Shown here: positions 1-8,460 of the stretch, one piece after another
Layout of the letters: the number at the start of each line of letters is the position of its first letter
Position numbering within the stretch: position 1 is the stretch's first letter
Assembly (NCBI RefSeq): GCF_015223355.1
Contig: NZ_JADFFK010000001.1
Coordinates: forward strand, 496,001-560,000
Direction of reading: 5' to 3'
Source: Salipiger mangrovisoli
Lineage (GTDB): Bacteria > Pseudomonadota > Alphaproteobacteria > Rhodobacterales > Rhodobacteraceae
DNA length: 64,000 nt
The notes under the pieces: model-generated
What the model saw: the letters and a program-made list of their open reading frames with translations, nothing else
What the model was told of the DNA's origin: nothing
Databases searched by the model: none
Translations under genes and position numbers: made by a program

Positions 1-1200
1 ATCGTCCGAAGAGGCGCGGTAGTGGCCATGGATCTCGGTGCCCAGCCGCAGCTCGCCACCGATCCGGTTCGGGAAGAAGCGCTTTTCGTAGGACGTATCG
101 ATGATCCAGGACGGCAGCAGCGCGTCCTTTTCCGAGGCGCGCAGGGACTGGTAATGCGCCAGGCCGATCTGCAGCAAGTCGTCCGAGCGTGCGCGCGACA
201 GCTCGATCGTGCTGTCGAGACGGTCGAGATCCTCGTAGTCGTAGTCGTTGAGATAGGCCTCGTCGCTGACCATCTTGAGGTCGAAATCGAGCTGGAACTC
301 GTTGCGCAGGCCGAAATTGCCCTCGGCGAACAGGTAGCCGCGGGTCTCGTCGCTGGTCAGCGTGTCGCGGGTCAGCGCGCCGTTGACCTCGACGTCGCCG
401 TTGACGAAGGCGCGGCGGTAGCGCGTCTCGAGGGTTTTGGTGACCGAGGAGATATAGGGCGTAAGCGTGACGTCCTGGTGATCGCCGATCGGGATGAAAT
501 AGGGAATCTTCACTCCGAAACCGAGCAGCGTCGTCGTCCGGTAGGAAGGGACGAGGAAGCCGCGCGCGCGTTTCAGCGAAGGGTCGGGCAGGCGCACGCT
601 GGGCAGCCAGAGGAGCGGCACGTCGAGCACGCGCAGCTGCGCTCCTTCAAGGTAGAATTGCCGGGAGACCTGGTCGTGCACGATGCGCTCTGCGCGAATT
701 GCCCAGAGTGGCACCTCGTCGGGGCCGCAAACCTGGCAGGAGCTCACGGCGACGCGGCTGAGCTGGGTGAAGCGCCCCTCCGCCCGGCGCGCCTCGACCG
801 CGGCGAGCTGGAGCTGGTCTTCCATCACCATGCGGGCCCCAAGCAGGATGCCGTTGCGGATGCCCTCGTCGAGTTGCGCGCTTTCGGCGAGCAAAAGGTT
901 GCCCGAGGCGTCGGTGATGCGCACCGGGCCTTCGATGTCGAGCGTTCCCGACTTCTGGTCATAGACGATCCGGCTGGCGGCAAGCCGCGTACCATCCTGG
1001 AGCGCCTCGACATTGCCCTGGGCGATCAGGCGGTTGCCGTCTTCGACAAAGACTTCGTCGGCGACGAGGATCGCCGGACTTTCGCCCTCGGAGGGGGAAA
1101 TCTGGGTGGAGGTCTGCGCGCGCAGGGTCTGAGGCAGCGCGGCGGCGAGCGGCAGGCTCAGCGCCAGCGCCGTGGCGAGCAGGCGGGTCTTGGGAGTCAT
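1..1200 (-). CDS. lptD: LPS-assembly outer-membrane protein LptD, N-terminal part (runs off window)
   Basis: Reverse-strand reading from the ATG at 1200-1198 stays open to base 1, giving 400 residues. Residues 1 to about 28 form a signal peptide (basic MTPKTR start, Ala/Leu-rich core, Ala-rich cleavage region). Residues about 45-140 look like the LptA/OstA-type beta-jellyroll domain that receives LPS from the periplasmic bridge, with phrases such as LVADEVFVEDGN, IAQGNVEALQDG and AASRIVYDQKSG. The rest would be the outer-membrane barrel, and its C-terminus lies outside the window. The start overlaps the lptG stop (ATGA), so lptF-lptG-lptD read as one coupled LPS-export operon. It is missing from simple ORF lists only because the stop codon is not in the window. 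Confidence 0.9.
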   Translation of the reverse strand, partial: MTPKTRLLATALALSLPLAAALPQTLRAQTSTQISPSEGESPAILVADEVFVEDGNRLIAQGNVEALQDGTRLAASRIVYDQKSGTLDIEGPVRITDASGNLLLAESAQLDEGIRNGILLGARMVMEDQLQLAAVEARRAEGRFTQLSRVAVSSCQVCGPDEVPLWAIRAERIVHDQVSRQFYLEGAQLRVLDVPLLWLPSVRLPDPSLKRARGFLVPSYRTTTLLGFGVKIPYFIPIGDHQDVTLTPYISSVTKTLETRYRRAFVNGDVEVNGALTRDTLTSDETRGYLFAEGNFGLRNEFQLDFDLKMVSDEAYLNDYDYEDLDRLDSTIELSRARSDDLLQIGLAHYQSLRASEKDALLPSWIIDTSYEKRFFPNRIGGELRLGTEIHGHYRASSDD

Positions 1201-2291
1201 CCTTCCTCCATCTGAAGCACCAGTCCGAGCGCCAGCAGCAAGGCGGCGACGGGTGGCACCCATGCGGCGAGCAGCGGGTTGAGCTGCCCGTTTTCGCCGA
1301 GGATCTGCGCGAAGTTCCTGACGTAGTAAAGCCCGAAGCCGAGCATGACCGCCGCGAGCACCGACAGACCGGTGTTGGCGAGCCGTGCGGGGCGCATGGT
1401 GAACCCCGCGGCGACCAGCACCATGGCCACCAGGAAGATCGGCTGCGCCAGTTCCGATTGCAGCCAGACGATGTGGCGGCGCGCCGAGAAGCCTGCTTCT
1501 TCCAGGCCGTGAATGAACGCCGGCAATTCCCAGATGGGAATCGCCGAAGGCTGGCCGAAGCGGTCGCGGATGCCGTCTTGGGTCAGGTTCGAGGGCAGGC
1601 GCAGCTCGGCGTAGGTTTCTGCGGCCTGCTCCGGGTTGGCGGTGTCGCCCAGCGGCCAGGTCTTGGCATTGGTCAGAACCCAGTCGCCGGCCTCGAGCTG
1701 GCCGCGTTCGGCGACGATCCGCTGCTCGGGTCCGCCGCCCGCAGCGTAGGAGACGAAGCTCACGTCGTAGAGCACACTGGCATCGGGGTTGGTGCGGCTG
1801 GCGCGGATCACCGTCTGCGCGCCGCCCGTGCCCTGGCGCAACCACAGGCCCTCGGCGCCGATCGACAGGATCGAGCCGCCGTCGCTGTCCCAGTCCTGTT
1901 CGAGGTCCGCGGCCCGCTTCGAGGTGGCGGCGACGATGGGATTGAGCATCCCGACGGCCAGCCCGGCGATCACCAGGGCAACGCCCACCGGACCCATCAG
2001 CGCGGCCAGCCCCGACCGGCCCGCTGCCCGGCTGACCACCAGTTCCGAGCTGCGCGCCAGCGAGATGCAGAGCGCGATGGCGGCAAGAATCGTGACCAGC
2101 GGCAGGATGGTGTAGGTGCCGCCGGGCAGGTTCAGCAGCGTCATGTGCAGCACCTGCCCGAAGCTCACCTTTTCGCCGAATTTGCGCAGTTGCTCGACCA
2201 GGTCGACCAGGAAGAAGAACAGCGCGAAGATCAGCGCGATGGCGAGGAAGAACTTCAGGAAACGCCGGGCGAAGTAGAAATGCAGGATCAT
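1197..2291 (-). CDS. lptG: LPS export ABC transporter permease LptG
   Basis: A 364-residue inner-membrane protein of the YjgP/YjgQ family with the family architecture: three transmembrane segments at about residues 13-35, 60-80 and 100-120, a periplasmic beta-jellyroll in the middle (about 130-260), and three C-terminal transmembrane segments. With LptF and the LptB ATPase (not in the window) it extracts LPS from the inner membrane. It overlaps LptF upstream and LptD downstream by ATGA, which implies translational coupling. Being second in the operon, directly before lptD, favours LptG over LptF. Confidence 0.93.
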   Translation of the reverse strand: MILHFYFARRFLKFFLAIALIFALFFFLVDLVEQLRKFGEKVSFGQVLHMTLLNLPGGTYTILPLVTILAAIALCISLARSSELVVSRAAGRSGLAALMGPVGVALVIAGLAVGMLNPIVAATSKRAADLEQDWDSDGGSILSIGAEGLWLRQGTGGAQTVIRASRTNPDASVLYDVSFVSYAAGGGPEQRIVAERGQLEAGDWVLTNAKTWPLGDTANPEQAAETYAELRLPSNLTQDGIRDRFGQPSAIPIWELPAFIHGLEEAGFSARRHIVWLQSELAQPIFLVAMVLVAAGFTMRPARLANTGLSVLAAVMLGFGLYYVRNFAQILGENGQLNPLLAAWVPPVAALLLALGLVLQMEEG

Positions 2292-3433
2292 GCCGCCGCT
2301 CCGGGGACAGGTGTGGTGCGGCTGCGCTTGCCGGGTCGCCGCATCCGAGAGGCGTGCCAGAGCATGGTGCCGCTGATCGCGAAGCCGACGAGACTGGGCA
2401 GGTATATGAGCGGCCAGAGCGCGGGGTTCGTCCGCACCGGCGTCGAGACCGAACTCTCGATGATCTTGATCAGCACCAGCAGGAAGATGGCACCGACGAT
2501 CTGCCGCGTGACGCCGAAGCGCGAGAAGCTGCCGGTCATCAGCGCCGCGTAGCCGATCAGCGCCGCCACCACGCAGAGCAGAGGTTGCTCGAAGCGCATA
2601 TGCGCTTCCTCGAGGATTTCGCCGATGGTGTCATTGACCTCGATGGCGACGGCCTCGGTGTCGGCCAGCAGCTCGAACGTGCCGATCTGCCGCGCGCGGC
2701 GGCCGGGGCGGCGGTCCGGGGTGATGAGGCTCGAGATATCGTAGGTCAGGTCGCTGAAGGTCGTGGTGGACAGCGCCTTGTCCGCGCGGCGCAGGGTCTG
2801 TGCGGTGCCCTCGACCATGGTCAACATCGTGGCATCGTTCTCGCTGCGCACGATGTAGGCGGTGCGCGCGGTGTAGATCACCTCGCGGTCCTTCAGGCGG
2901 CGGTCCGACAGGAAGACGTCGCGCAGCTCGCCCTCGGGCGAAATCTCGCGGATGTAGAAGGTGACGCCCTTGGCCGGATGCAGGAAGGTGCCCTCGTGCA
3001 GCAGCCGGGCCGAGACCGAGCCCGAGATCTCGGCCTCGCGCTCGCGCAGCTGCCCGTAGGAGAGCGGCACCAGCACATGCGCCAGCACCGCCATCATCGC
3101 GCCGATGATCAGCCCGAACACCAGCACCGGGCGGGCCAGACGCCATGGCGAGTAACCGGTGGCCTGCACCACGGTCAGCTCCGAATCGTTGCTCGATCGG
3201 TTGATCACGTAGACCGAGGCCGCAAAGGCGGCGATGGGCAGCACGATGGCGATCACCGCGGGCAGGCTGAGCAGCGTGAATTCGATGAAGACGCTGCCCG
3301 AGTGGCCATCGGCGATCAGGTCACCGAACAGGCTTACCGCGCGGTTCACCCAGTAGACCATCACCAGAACCAGCGAGAAAAACCCGAACAGGACCATGAG
3401 CTGCGACAGCATGTATCTGTCGAATCTCTGCAC
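2288..3433 (-). CDS. lptF: LPS export ABC transporter permease LptF
   Basis: A 381-residue YjgP/YjgQ permease with N-terminal transmembrane segments (about residues 10-30, 55-80, 100-122), a long periplasmic domain, and C-terminal transmembrane segments near 280-360. It pairs with LptG to form the transmembrane part of the LPS extractor. It is first gene of the lptFGD operon and is divergent from pepA across about 130 bp. The same lptFG/pepA divergence is found in enterobacteria, which supports the assignment. The C-terminus ends in a basic Arg/Lys tail and overlaps the lptG start. Confidence 0.93.
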   Translation of the reverse strand: MQRFDRYMLSQLMVLFGFFSLVLVMVYWVNRAVSLFGDLIADGHSGSVFIEFTLLSLPAVIAIVLPIAAFAASVYVINRSSNDSELTVVQATGYSPWRLARPVLVFGLIIGAMMAVLAHVLVPLSYGQLREREAEISGSVSARLLHEGTFLHPAKGVTFYIREISPEGELRDVFLSDRRLKDREVIYTARTAYIVRSENDATMLTMVEGTAQTLRRADKALSTTTFSDLTYDISSLITPDRRPGRRARQIGTFELLADTEAVAIEVNDTIGEILEEAHMRFEQPLLCVVAALIGYAALMTGSFSRFGVTRQIVGAIFLLVLIKIIESSVSTPVRTNPALWPLIYLPSLVGFAISGTMLWHASRMRRPGKRSRTTPVPGAAA

Positions 3434-3565
3434 TATTAATCCCCCGGCTTTCCTTTGGTGACGACCCTAGACCAACGCTCATCGCGGGAAAAGGTGCCTC
3501 TGGTCAACCCGATTGCGGGGCTCTAGGACTCTCGGACCAGAGACGGCAACAGGGGAGGCAGGCGG

Positions 3566-5038
3566 ATGACGCAGCTGCGCAGATTCGAATTCTCGGCGGT
3601 GGACCTCGATGGGCTGGCGGAATGCTCCGGCAGGATGGCGCTGCTGATCAATGCCGAGGGCCGCATGAGCCCGGCTGCGCGGCGTCTCAACCGGCTGACG
3701 AAGGGCGCGCTGGCGCGTGTTCTGGCCTCGGATCGCTGGCAAAAGGCGAAAACCGGCGAGATGGTGACGCTGACCTATCCCGCCGGGCTGGCGGTCGAGG
3801 CGCTGGACGTGGTGAAACTCGAGCGCCGCGGAACCGCTGCCGAGGCGCGCAGCGCGGGTGCCGCGCTGGCGGTGGCCACAGGCACCATGGCGCTGACCGT
3901 TGTCGCGGAAAGCACCGCGCGGCTGCCGCATTTGGCGCTGGGTCTGGCGCTGCGGGGGCACGCGGTGGTCAATCACAAGTCCGAGAGTTCCGAAGCGCCG
4001 GCGACCGCGACCATCCTTTGTGCCAAGCCCGATGAGACCAGCAAGGCCGCGGCCTCGCTGCTGGCGGTGGGCGAGGGAGTCGCCTTCACCCGCGATCTGG
4101 TGAGCGAGCCCGCCAACGTGCTGACCACCGAGGAGTTCGCGGGCCGGCTTCAGGAGTTGACCGCGCTCGGGATCGAGGTCGAGGTGCTCGAAGAGGCCCG
4201 CATGGCCGAGCTTGGCATGAACGCGCTGCTGGCCGTGGGGCAGGGCTCTGCCGCGCCGTCGAAGATGGTGGTCATGCGCTGGAAGGGGGCCGAGGGCGAT
4301 CCGCTGGCGCTGGTCGGCAAGGGCGTGGTCTTCGACACCGGCGGCATCTCGCTGAAGCCGGGTCCGGGAATGGAAGACATGACCATGGACATGGGCGGCG
4401 CGGGCACCGTCGCGGGCGTGATGAAGGCGCTGGCGCTGCGCAAGGCCAAGGCGCATGTGGTGGGGCTTGTCGGTCTGGTCGAGAACATGCCCTCGGGCAC
4501 GGCGATGCGTCCCGGCGACATCGTGGCGTCGATGAAGGGCGACACGATCGAGATCCTCAACACCGACGCCGAGGGGCGGCTCGTACTCTGCGACGTGCTG
4601 TGGTACGCGCAGCAACACGTGAAGCCCATCGCGATGGTCGATCTCGCGACCCTGACCGGGGCCTGCATCGTGGCGCTGGGGCACGAGAACGCGGCGGTCT
4701 ACGCCAATGATGACGGGTTTGCCGACGCCTTCCTCAAGGCCGCGAAGGCCGAGGGCGAGGGCGCCTGGCGGATGCCACTGGGACAGGCCTATGACGATAT
4801 GCTGAAGTCGCCGCTGGCAGATATGAAAAACATCGGCGGGCGGCCCGCGGGCTCGATCACCGCGGCGCAGTTCCTCAAACGCTTCGTGAAAGACGACATG
4901 CCGTGGATCCATCTGGACATCGCCGGCGTTGCAAAGCTGAAGTCGGCCTCGCTGCTGGCACCCGCCGGGGCCACCGGCTGGGGGGTCCTGTCGCTCGACC
5001 GTCTTATCCGTGACCGTTTCGAGAGCAAGGACGGCTGA
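3566..5038 (+). CDS. pepA: Leucyl aminopeptidase (M17 family)
   Basis: A 490-residue M17 metallo-aminopeptidase that removes N-terminal residues from peptides in the cytoplasm, normally as a hexamer with two metal ions. The C-terminal catalytic domain carries the metal-ligand stretch VGKGVVFDTGG (K252 and D257) and the family signature NTDAEGRL at 332-339. The N-terminal domain (about 1-160) is variable, as usual. The length matches the family (about 480-500). A GGGGAGG-type ribosome site precedes the ATG. A VOC protein and holC follow closely on the same strand. Confidence 0.95.
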   Translation: MTQLRRFEFSAVDLDGLAECSGRMALLINAEGRMSPAARRLNRLTKGALARVLASDRWQKAKTGEMVTLTYPAGLAVEALDVVKLERRGTAAEARSAGAALAVATGTMALTVVAESTARLPHLALGLALRGHAVVNHKSESSEAPATATILCAKPDETSKAAASLLAVGEGVAFTRDLVSEPANVLTTEEFAGRLQELTALGIEVEVLEEARMAELGMNALLAVGQGSAAPSKMVVMRWKGAEGDPLALVGKGVVFDTGGISLKPGPGMEDMTMDMGGAGTVAGVMKALALRKAKAHVVGLVGLVENMPSGTAMRPGDIVASMKGDTIEILNTDAEGRLVLCDVLWYAQQHVKPIAMVDLATLTGACIVALGHENAAVYANDDGFADAFLKAAKAEGEGAWRMPLGQAYDDMLKSPLADMKNIGGRPAGSITAAQFLKRFVKDDMPWIHLDIAGVAKLKSASLLAPAGATGWGVLSLDRLIRDRFESKDG

Positions 5039-5041
5039 GGC

Positions 5042-5461
5042 ATGATCGTTCCCGCGCTGCGCTATCGTGACACCGAGGCGATGCTCGCCTTCCTGACCGG
5101 GGCTCTCGGGTTCCGGGACCATGCGGTCTATCGCGATGCGGAGGGTGGAATCCTCCATGCCGAGCTGAAGCTTGGCGACGGGATCATCATGTTCGGCCCG
5201 GCAGCGCACAACAACGACTTCGGCAGGCTGATCGTCTCGCCCGAGGCAGCGGGCGGCGTCACCGGCACGATCTATGTGGTGGTCTCCAACGTGGCGGGGC
5301 ATTACGCCCGTGCCGTGGCGGCAGGCGCCGAGGTCGTGCTGCCTTTGGAAGAGCAGCCCTATGGCGGGCAGAGCTATACGGTGCGCGATCCCGAGGGGCA
5401 GATCTGGACCTTCGGCGAGTACCATCCCGAGGCCGATCACGGCGAAACCGAGGAGGGCTGA
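5042..5461 (+). CDS. VOC-superfamily (glyoxalase/bleomycin-resistance-like) protein
   Basis: A 139-residue single-module VOC protein. It opens IVPALRYRDTEAMLAF, typical of the first beta-alpha unit. A central ADGIIMFGP-like strand follows, and the protein ends QSYTVRDPEGQIWTFGEY, the usual last strand with a metal-ligand Glu. Family members act as small metal-dependent lyases, dioxygenases or antibiotic-binding proteins; the substrate cannot be read from the sequence. It starts 3 bp after the pepA stop and precedes holC, so the three probably form one operon. Confidence 0.8.
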   Translation: MIVPALRYRDTEAMLAFLTGALGFRDHAVYRDAEGGILHAELKLGDGIIMFGPAAHNNDFGRLIVSPEAAGGVTGTIYVVVSNVAGHYARAVAAGAEVVLPLEEQPYGGQSYTVRDPEGQIWTFGEYHPEADHGETEEG

Positions 5462-5465
5462 GGCC

Positions 5466-5924
5466 ATGGGTGTCGCGATGTTTTATCATCTCACGCAGCG
5501 GCCGGTCGAGGAAACCCTCTCGATGCTGCTGGAAAAATCCCTCGCGGCGGGCTGGCGTGTCGCGGTGCGCGGCGGCGACCCGCGGCGGCTGGACTGGCTG
5601 GACGAGCGCCTGTGGCTGGGCCCAGAGGACGGTTTCCTGCCGCATGGCCGGGCCGGGGGTCCGCATGACGCGGATCAGCCGGTGCTGCTGACCGAGCGGG
5701 CGGATCTGCCCAACAGCCCCAGCTGCCTGATGTCGGTGGACGGCGCGGCGGTCTCCGCCGAAGACGTTGGCGCGATGGAGCGGGTCTGCATCCTTTTCGA
5801 CGGAATGGATCCGCAGGCGCTCGACGTTGCGCGCGGTCAGTGGAAGGCGCTGACCGGCGCTGGAATCGCCGCGCAATACTGGTCCGAGGAAAGTGGGCGC
5901 TGGGAGAAGAAAGCGGAATCCTGA
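5466..5924 (+). CDS. holC: DNA polymerase III chi subunit HolC
   Basis: A 152-residue protein starting at the ATG at 5466, because the recognisable N-terminus (MFYHLTQRPVEETLSMLL) begins there; an upstream in-frame extension would run into the VOC gene. The middle and C-terminal parts (RRLDWLDERLWL, LPHGRAGG, DADQPVLLT, CILFDGMDPQAL) are typical of HolC. Chi links the clamp-loader complex to single-strand-binding protein at the replication fork. Adjacency to pepA is the classical neighbourhood for this gene. Confidence 0.9.
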   Translation: MGVAMFYHLTQRPVEETLSMLLEKSLAAGWRVAVRGGDPRRLDWLDERLWLGPEDGFLPHGRAGGPHDADQPVLLTERADLPNSPSCLMSVDGAAVSAEDVGAMERVCILFDGMDPQALDVARGQWKALTGAGIAAQYWSEESGRWEKKAES

Positions 5925-6477
5925 GCGTGGCGCTTGTCGCGCTTTGGACACTGCTTGCCGGGGATTTACCCTTCGGAACTCGCGCTTAAGGTGATCATGT
6001 TTGACATTTGGGCAATTTTTCGCCCATCGTGAATGTAAGTGGGCGTGTTTCCATGCCCAGAAAAAAAATGAACAAATAAATAGAAAATTTCTTGAGAATA
6101 ATGAGAGCAGTGTCGTCTCACTTACACAGATCGGCGGAAAATCACCTACATGGAAGCCGCAGGCCCGATGCCTCTGGCATGTTTTTCGGGGCTCGAGCCT
6201 GTCTTGTGCGGTCCTTGCCGCGCGAGGGTGAGGGTATACGAGTATCGGCCATTTCGGCATCGTCTTCCGTCGCCGCCGCAAGATTGGATCGTTTCGGTCT
6301 TGGGCGACGCAGGCACGATGCCGAAATGGCCATGTCTCATCCACGCCGTGCAATGCACATGCCGGGCCCCTGTGCCCCGGAGCGGCTCGTCCTCGGGCCG
6401 GTTTTTTGTGCGTCCGACAACAATTTCACGCGTTTTGCCCTTGCGTCATCCCGCCAAGTGGCTATCGGACTGATTTC
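5925..6477. other. 550-bp intergenic region with a long imperfect hairpin
   Basis: No convincing coding frame on either strand. The main structure is a long stem: arm 6247-6263 and arm 6315-6331 are perfect 17-nt reverse complements. Inside them, 6268-6274 pairs with 6303-6309 and 6279-6283 pairs with 6298-6302, giving an 85-nt structured unit. A G/C-rich stretch followed by TTTTTT ends near 6411. The region lies directly upstream of a Crp/Fnr regulator gene. The segment 5990-6100 is AT-richer than its surroundings and contains a TTGACA at 6001-6006 without a good -10 partner. Confidence 0.6.
6247..6331. repeat. Long structured inverted repeat (17-bp perfect arms plus inner stems)
   Basis: Outer arms read GGCCATTTCGGCATCGT and its exact reverse complement. 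The inner stems CGTCGCC/GGCGACG and CAAGA/TCTTG are in register, so the whole 85 nt can fold into one long rod with small internal loops. This could be a small RNA, a 5' leader of the downstream Crp/Fnr gene (its ATG is 147 nt away), or a miniature repeat element. No second copy was seen in the window. Confidence 0.7.
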
Positions 6478-7137
6478 ATGACAACTCCTATCGAATACGG
6501 GCCGCTGCTCGATTGTCCTCTCTTCGAGGGGATGGGCCGCGAGCAAACCGAAGCCCTGCTTGGCGAGTGCATCGTCCAGCGCCATGAAGCGCCGACCGAC
6601 ATTCTGCGGCAGGGCGAGACCACGCCGTATATGTACCTCATCGCGAAGGGGCGGGTCGAAGTGATCTACCTCGACAAGCAGGGCAATGCCGCCGTCTTGC
6701 ACGTTGCCGGGCCGGGCGAGGTGCTGGGAGAGGTCGAGGGGTTGTCCGGAACGACCTGTTCGTCGACCTGCCGCACCTTGCCGGACGCCGTGGTGCTGGC
6801 CTGTTCCTTCGAGCTGCTGCTGAAGCACATCCCGCCGGCGCTGTTGCTGCGCAACTCCGCGGCGATCATGCAGACCCGGCTGACCCGCGACAACGAGCTG
6901 CGGGCCATTGCGCAGTTCTTCTCGGTCGAGGAGCGGCTTTGCATGTACCTGCACCAGTTCACCACCGAGACCCATCGCGAGGCACGGCTGAGCCAGTCCT
7001 ACCTGGCCTCTATGGTCGGCTGCTCGCGCCAGACGATCAACAAGCTGCTGGGCGACCTGCGGCGCGACGGCGTGATCGAGATTCGGCGCGGTGCCATCGC
7101 GGTGCTCGACCGCGACCGTCTGAAGATCGAGGTCTGA
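6478..7137 (+). CDS. Crp/Fnr-family transcriptional regulator
   Basis: A 219-residue regulator starting at the ATG at 6478. Residues about 15-130 form a cyclic-nucleotide-type beta-roll (YMYLIAKGRVEVIYLDKQG, PGEVLGEVEGLSG). A dimerisation helix and a C-terminal winged helix follow, with recognition region YLASMVGCSRQTINKLLGDL. The N-terminus lacks the clustered cysteines needed for an FNR Fe-S cluster (only single Cys residues near positions 13 and 30), so it is not a classical FNR. The effector is unknown. Because the long hairpin lies upstream, a structured leader may influence expression. Confidence 0.88.
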   Translation: MTTPIEYGPLLDCPLFEGMGREQTEALLGECIVQRHEAPTDILRQGETTPYMYLIAKGRVEVIYLDKQGNAAVLHVAGPGEVLGEVEGLSGTTCSSTCRTLPDAVVLACSFELLLKHIPPALLLRNSAAIMQTRLTRDNELRAIAQFFSVEERLCMYLHQFTTETHREARLSQSYLASMVGCSRQTINKLLGDLRRDGVIEIRRGAIAVLDRDRLKIEV

Positions 7138-7140
7138 GGC

Positions 7141-7725
7141 TCAGCGCCGTTCGAGCACCATCTTGCCACCGGAGATTTCCAGCCGGTCGAAGCGCTGAAG
7201 GTAGCTCATTCCGAGCAGCGAGTTGTCCATCTCGCCGCCGTTGACGAAGGCCGGAAGGTTGCGGTCCTCGATCGCCCCCAGCGCGACCCGGTCGAGCCGG
7301 ACCGGCGCGGTTTCCACCGCGCCGTTTGCCGTGCGGGCGCTGGCGTGAAAGGCCAGGTCGTCCGGGGTGATTCCGACGCGCTCGGCGTCCTGCCGGGTCA
7401 GCACCATGCCGGTTGCGCCGGTATCGACGACGAAATTCACCGGCGTGCCGTTGATCAAGAGCGTCATGTAATAATGCCCGTCCGGCGCGCGCGGCAGCTC
7501 GATCCGGCCCTGATCGGCAAAGACCGACTGCTGCGGTGCCACCGTGTGGCGGATGTCGTCCCACAGGCCGATCGCGGCGATCACCGCCAGGAAGATCAGC
7601 CCCCAGGCCGCGAGCTGCTGGAGTTTCTGCACCAGCCGTCCGCGGTGCTGCACGAACATCCACAGCACCAGCGCCGTGAGCAGCAGGCCGAGATAGCCGA
7701 GGCGGCCAATTTCAATGTCGGACAA
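7141..7725 (-). CDS. Membrane-anchored retropepsin-like aspartic protease (TIGR02281 type)
   Basis: A 194-residue protein with two N-terminal hydrophobic segments (about 9-25 and 41-56) followed by a single retropepsin-like domain. The catalytic loop VNFVVDTGATGMVLT has Asp101 in a D-T-G motif, and a second conserved part reads DNSLLGMSYLQRF. Having one catalytic Asp per chain implies a homodimeric active site. It is probably inner-membrane anchored with the protease domain in the periplasm. It converges on the Crp/Fnr gene with almost no spacer. The cellular substrate is unknown. Confidence 0.85.
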   Translation of the reverse strand: MSDIEIGRLGYLGLLLTALVLWMFVQHRGRLVQKLQQLAAWGLIFLAVIAAIGLWDDIRHTVAPQQSVFADQGRIELPRAPDGHYYMTLLINGTPVNFVVDTGATGMVLTRQDAERVGITPDDLAFHASARTANGAVETAPVRLDRVALGAIEDRNLPAFVNGGEMDNSLLGMSYLQRFDRLEISGGKMVLERR

Positions 7726-7783
7726 ATGCGTGCTCCCCTGGCTTCAAGAGCAATGTAGGGGCTTTGCCCGCATCCTGCTACTC

Positions 7784-8410
7784 TCAGCCGAAGACGCCGG
7801 ACCAGTCGATCCCGCGGATGCCGTCGATGACGAATTGCACCGCCAGCGCCGCGAGCAGCATGCCGAAGAGCCGGGTGACCACCACGATGCCGACATGGCC
7901 GAGCGCGTGCTCGATCGGGCCGGCGACGAAGAAACAGGCGAGGGTCATCAGCAGCACGACCACCAGCACGCCAAGCACCATGGCGGTTTCGAGCGGGCCG
8001 CCGGACTGACCGACCAGCAGGATGATCGAGGCGATGGCGCCGGGGCCGGCGATCAGCGGGATTGCGATGGGGAAGATCGAGGGATCGGGCATGACCTCGT
8101 CCTCGACCTTGTCCTCGCGCCGCTTGGTGCGGCGCTCGAACAGCATGTCGAGCGCGGTGAGGAACAGCAGCAGCCCGCCCGAGATGCGGAAGGCCGACAT
8201 CGAAATCCCGATGAAGCCCAGCACCGCCTCGCCGAAGAAGGCGAAGAGCATGAGGATCGCCAGCGCGGTGATGCAGGCCCGGATCCCGACGGCCCGCCGG
8301 TGCGGGGCATCGGCGCCCTGGGTCAGCGCGATGAAGACCGGGGTCAGCCCGATCGGGTCGATCACCACGAAGAGCGTGGCGAAGGCGCTGATGAGAAAGG
8401 CCATGTCCAT
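7784..8410 (-). CDS. MarC-family integral membrane protein
   Basis: A 208-residue polytopic protein with about six transmembrane helices. Family landmarks include FVVIDPIGLTPVFIALTQG near the N-terminus and AIPLIAGPGAIASIILL in the middle. MarC/YhcE/YchE proteins have no settled function; the old link to multiple antibiotic resistance was not confirmed. It lies between a protease gene and an ABC-F gene on the same strand, with short spacers. Confidence 0.9.
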   Translation of the reverse strand: MDMAFLISAFATLFVVIDPIGLTPVFIALTQGADAPHRRAVGIRACITALAILMLFAFFGEAVLGFIGISMSAFRISGGLLLFLTALDMLFERRTKRREDKVEDEVMPDPSIFPIAIPLIAGPGAIASIILLVGQSGGPLETAMVLGVLVVVLLMTLACFFVAGPIEHALGHVGIVVVTRLFGMLLAALAVQFVIDGIRGIDWSGVFG

Positions 8411-8460
8411 GCGAAATGGCTAGGGCCTTTGGATGGGCCTGTCCAGCGAAGCCTTGCGTC

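Noticed and set aside
3479-5467. 662-codon open frame on the minus strand over pepA and the VOC gene
   Set aside because: It is exactly antisense to clearly conserved PepA and VOC genes; long antisense frames are common at this GC content and the translation is His/Arg/Gly-rich with no domain.
6001-6015. TTGAC-ATTTG-GGCAA as an FNR box upstream of the Crp/Fnr gene
   Set aside because: Half-sites do not fit TTGAT-N4-ATCAA in sequence or spacing.
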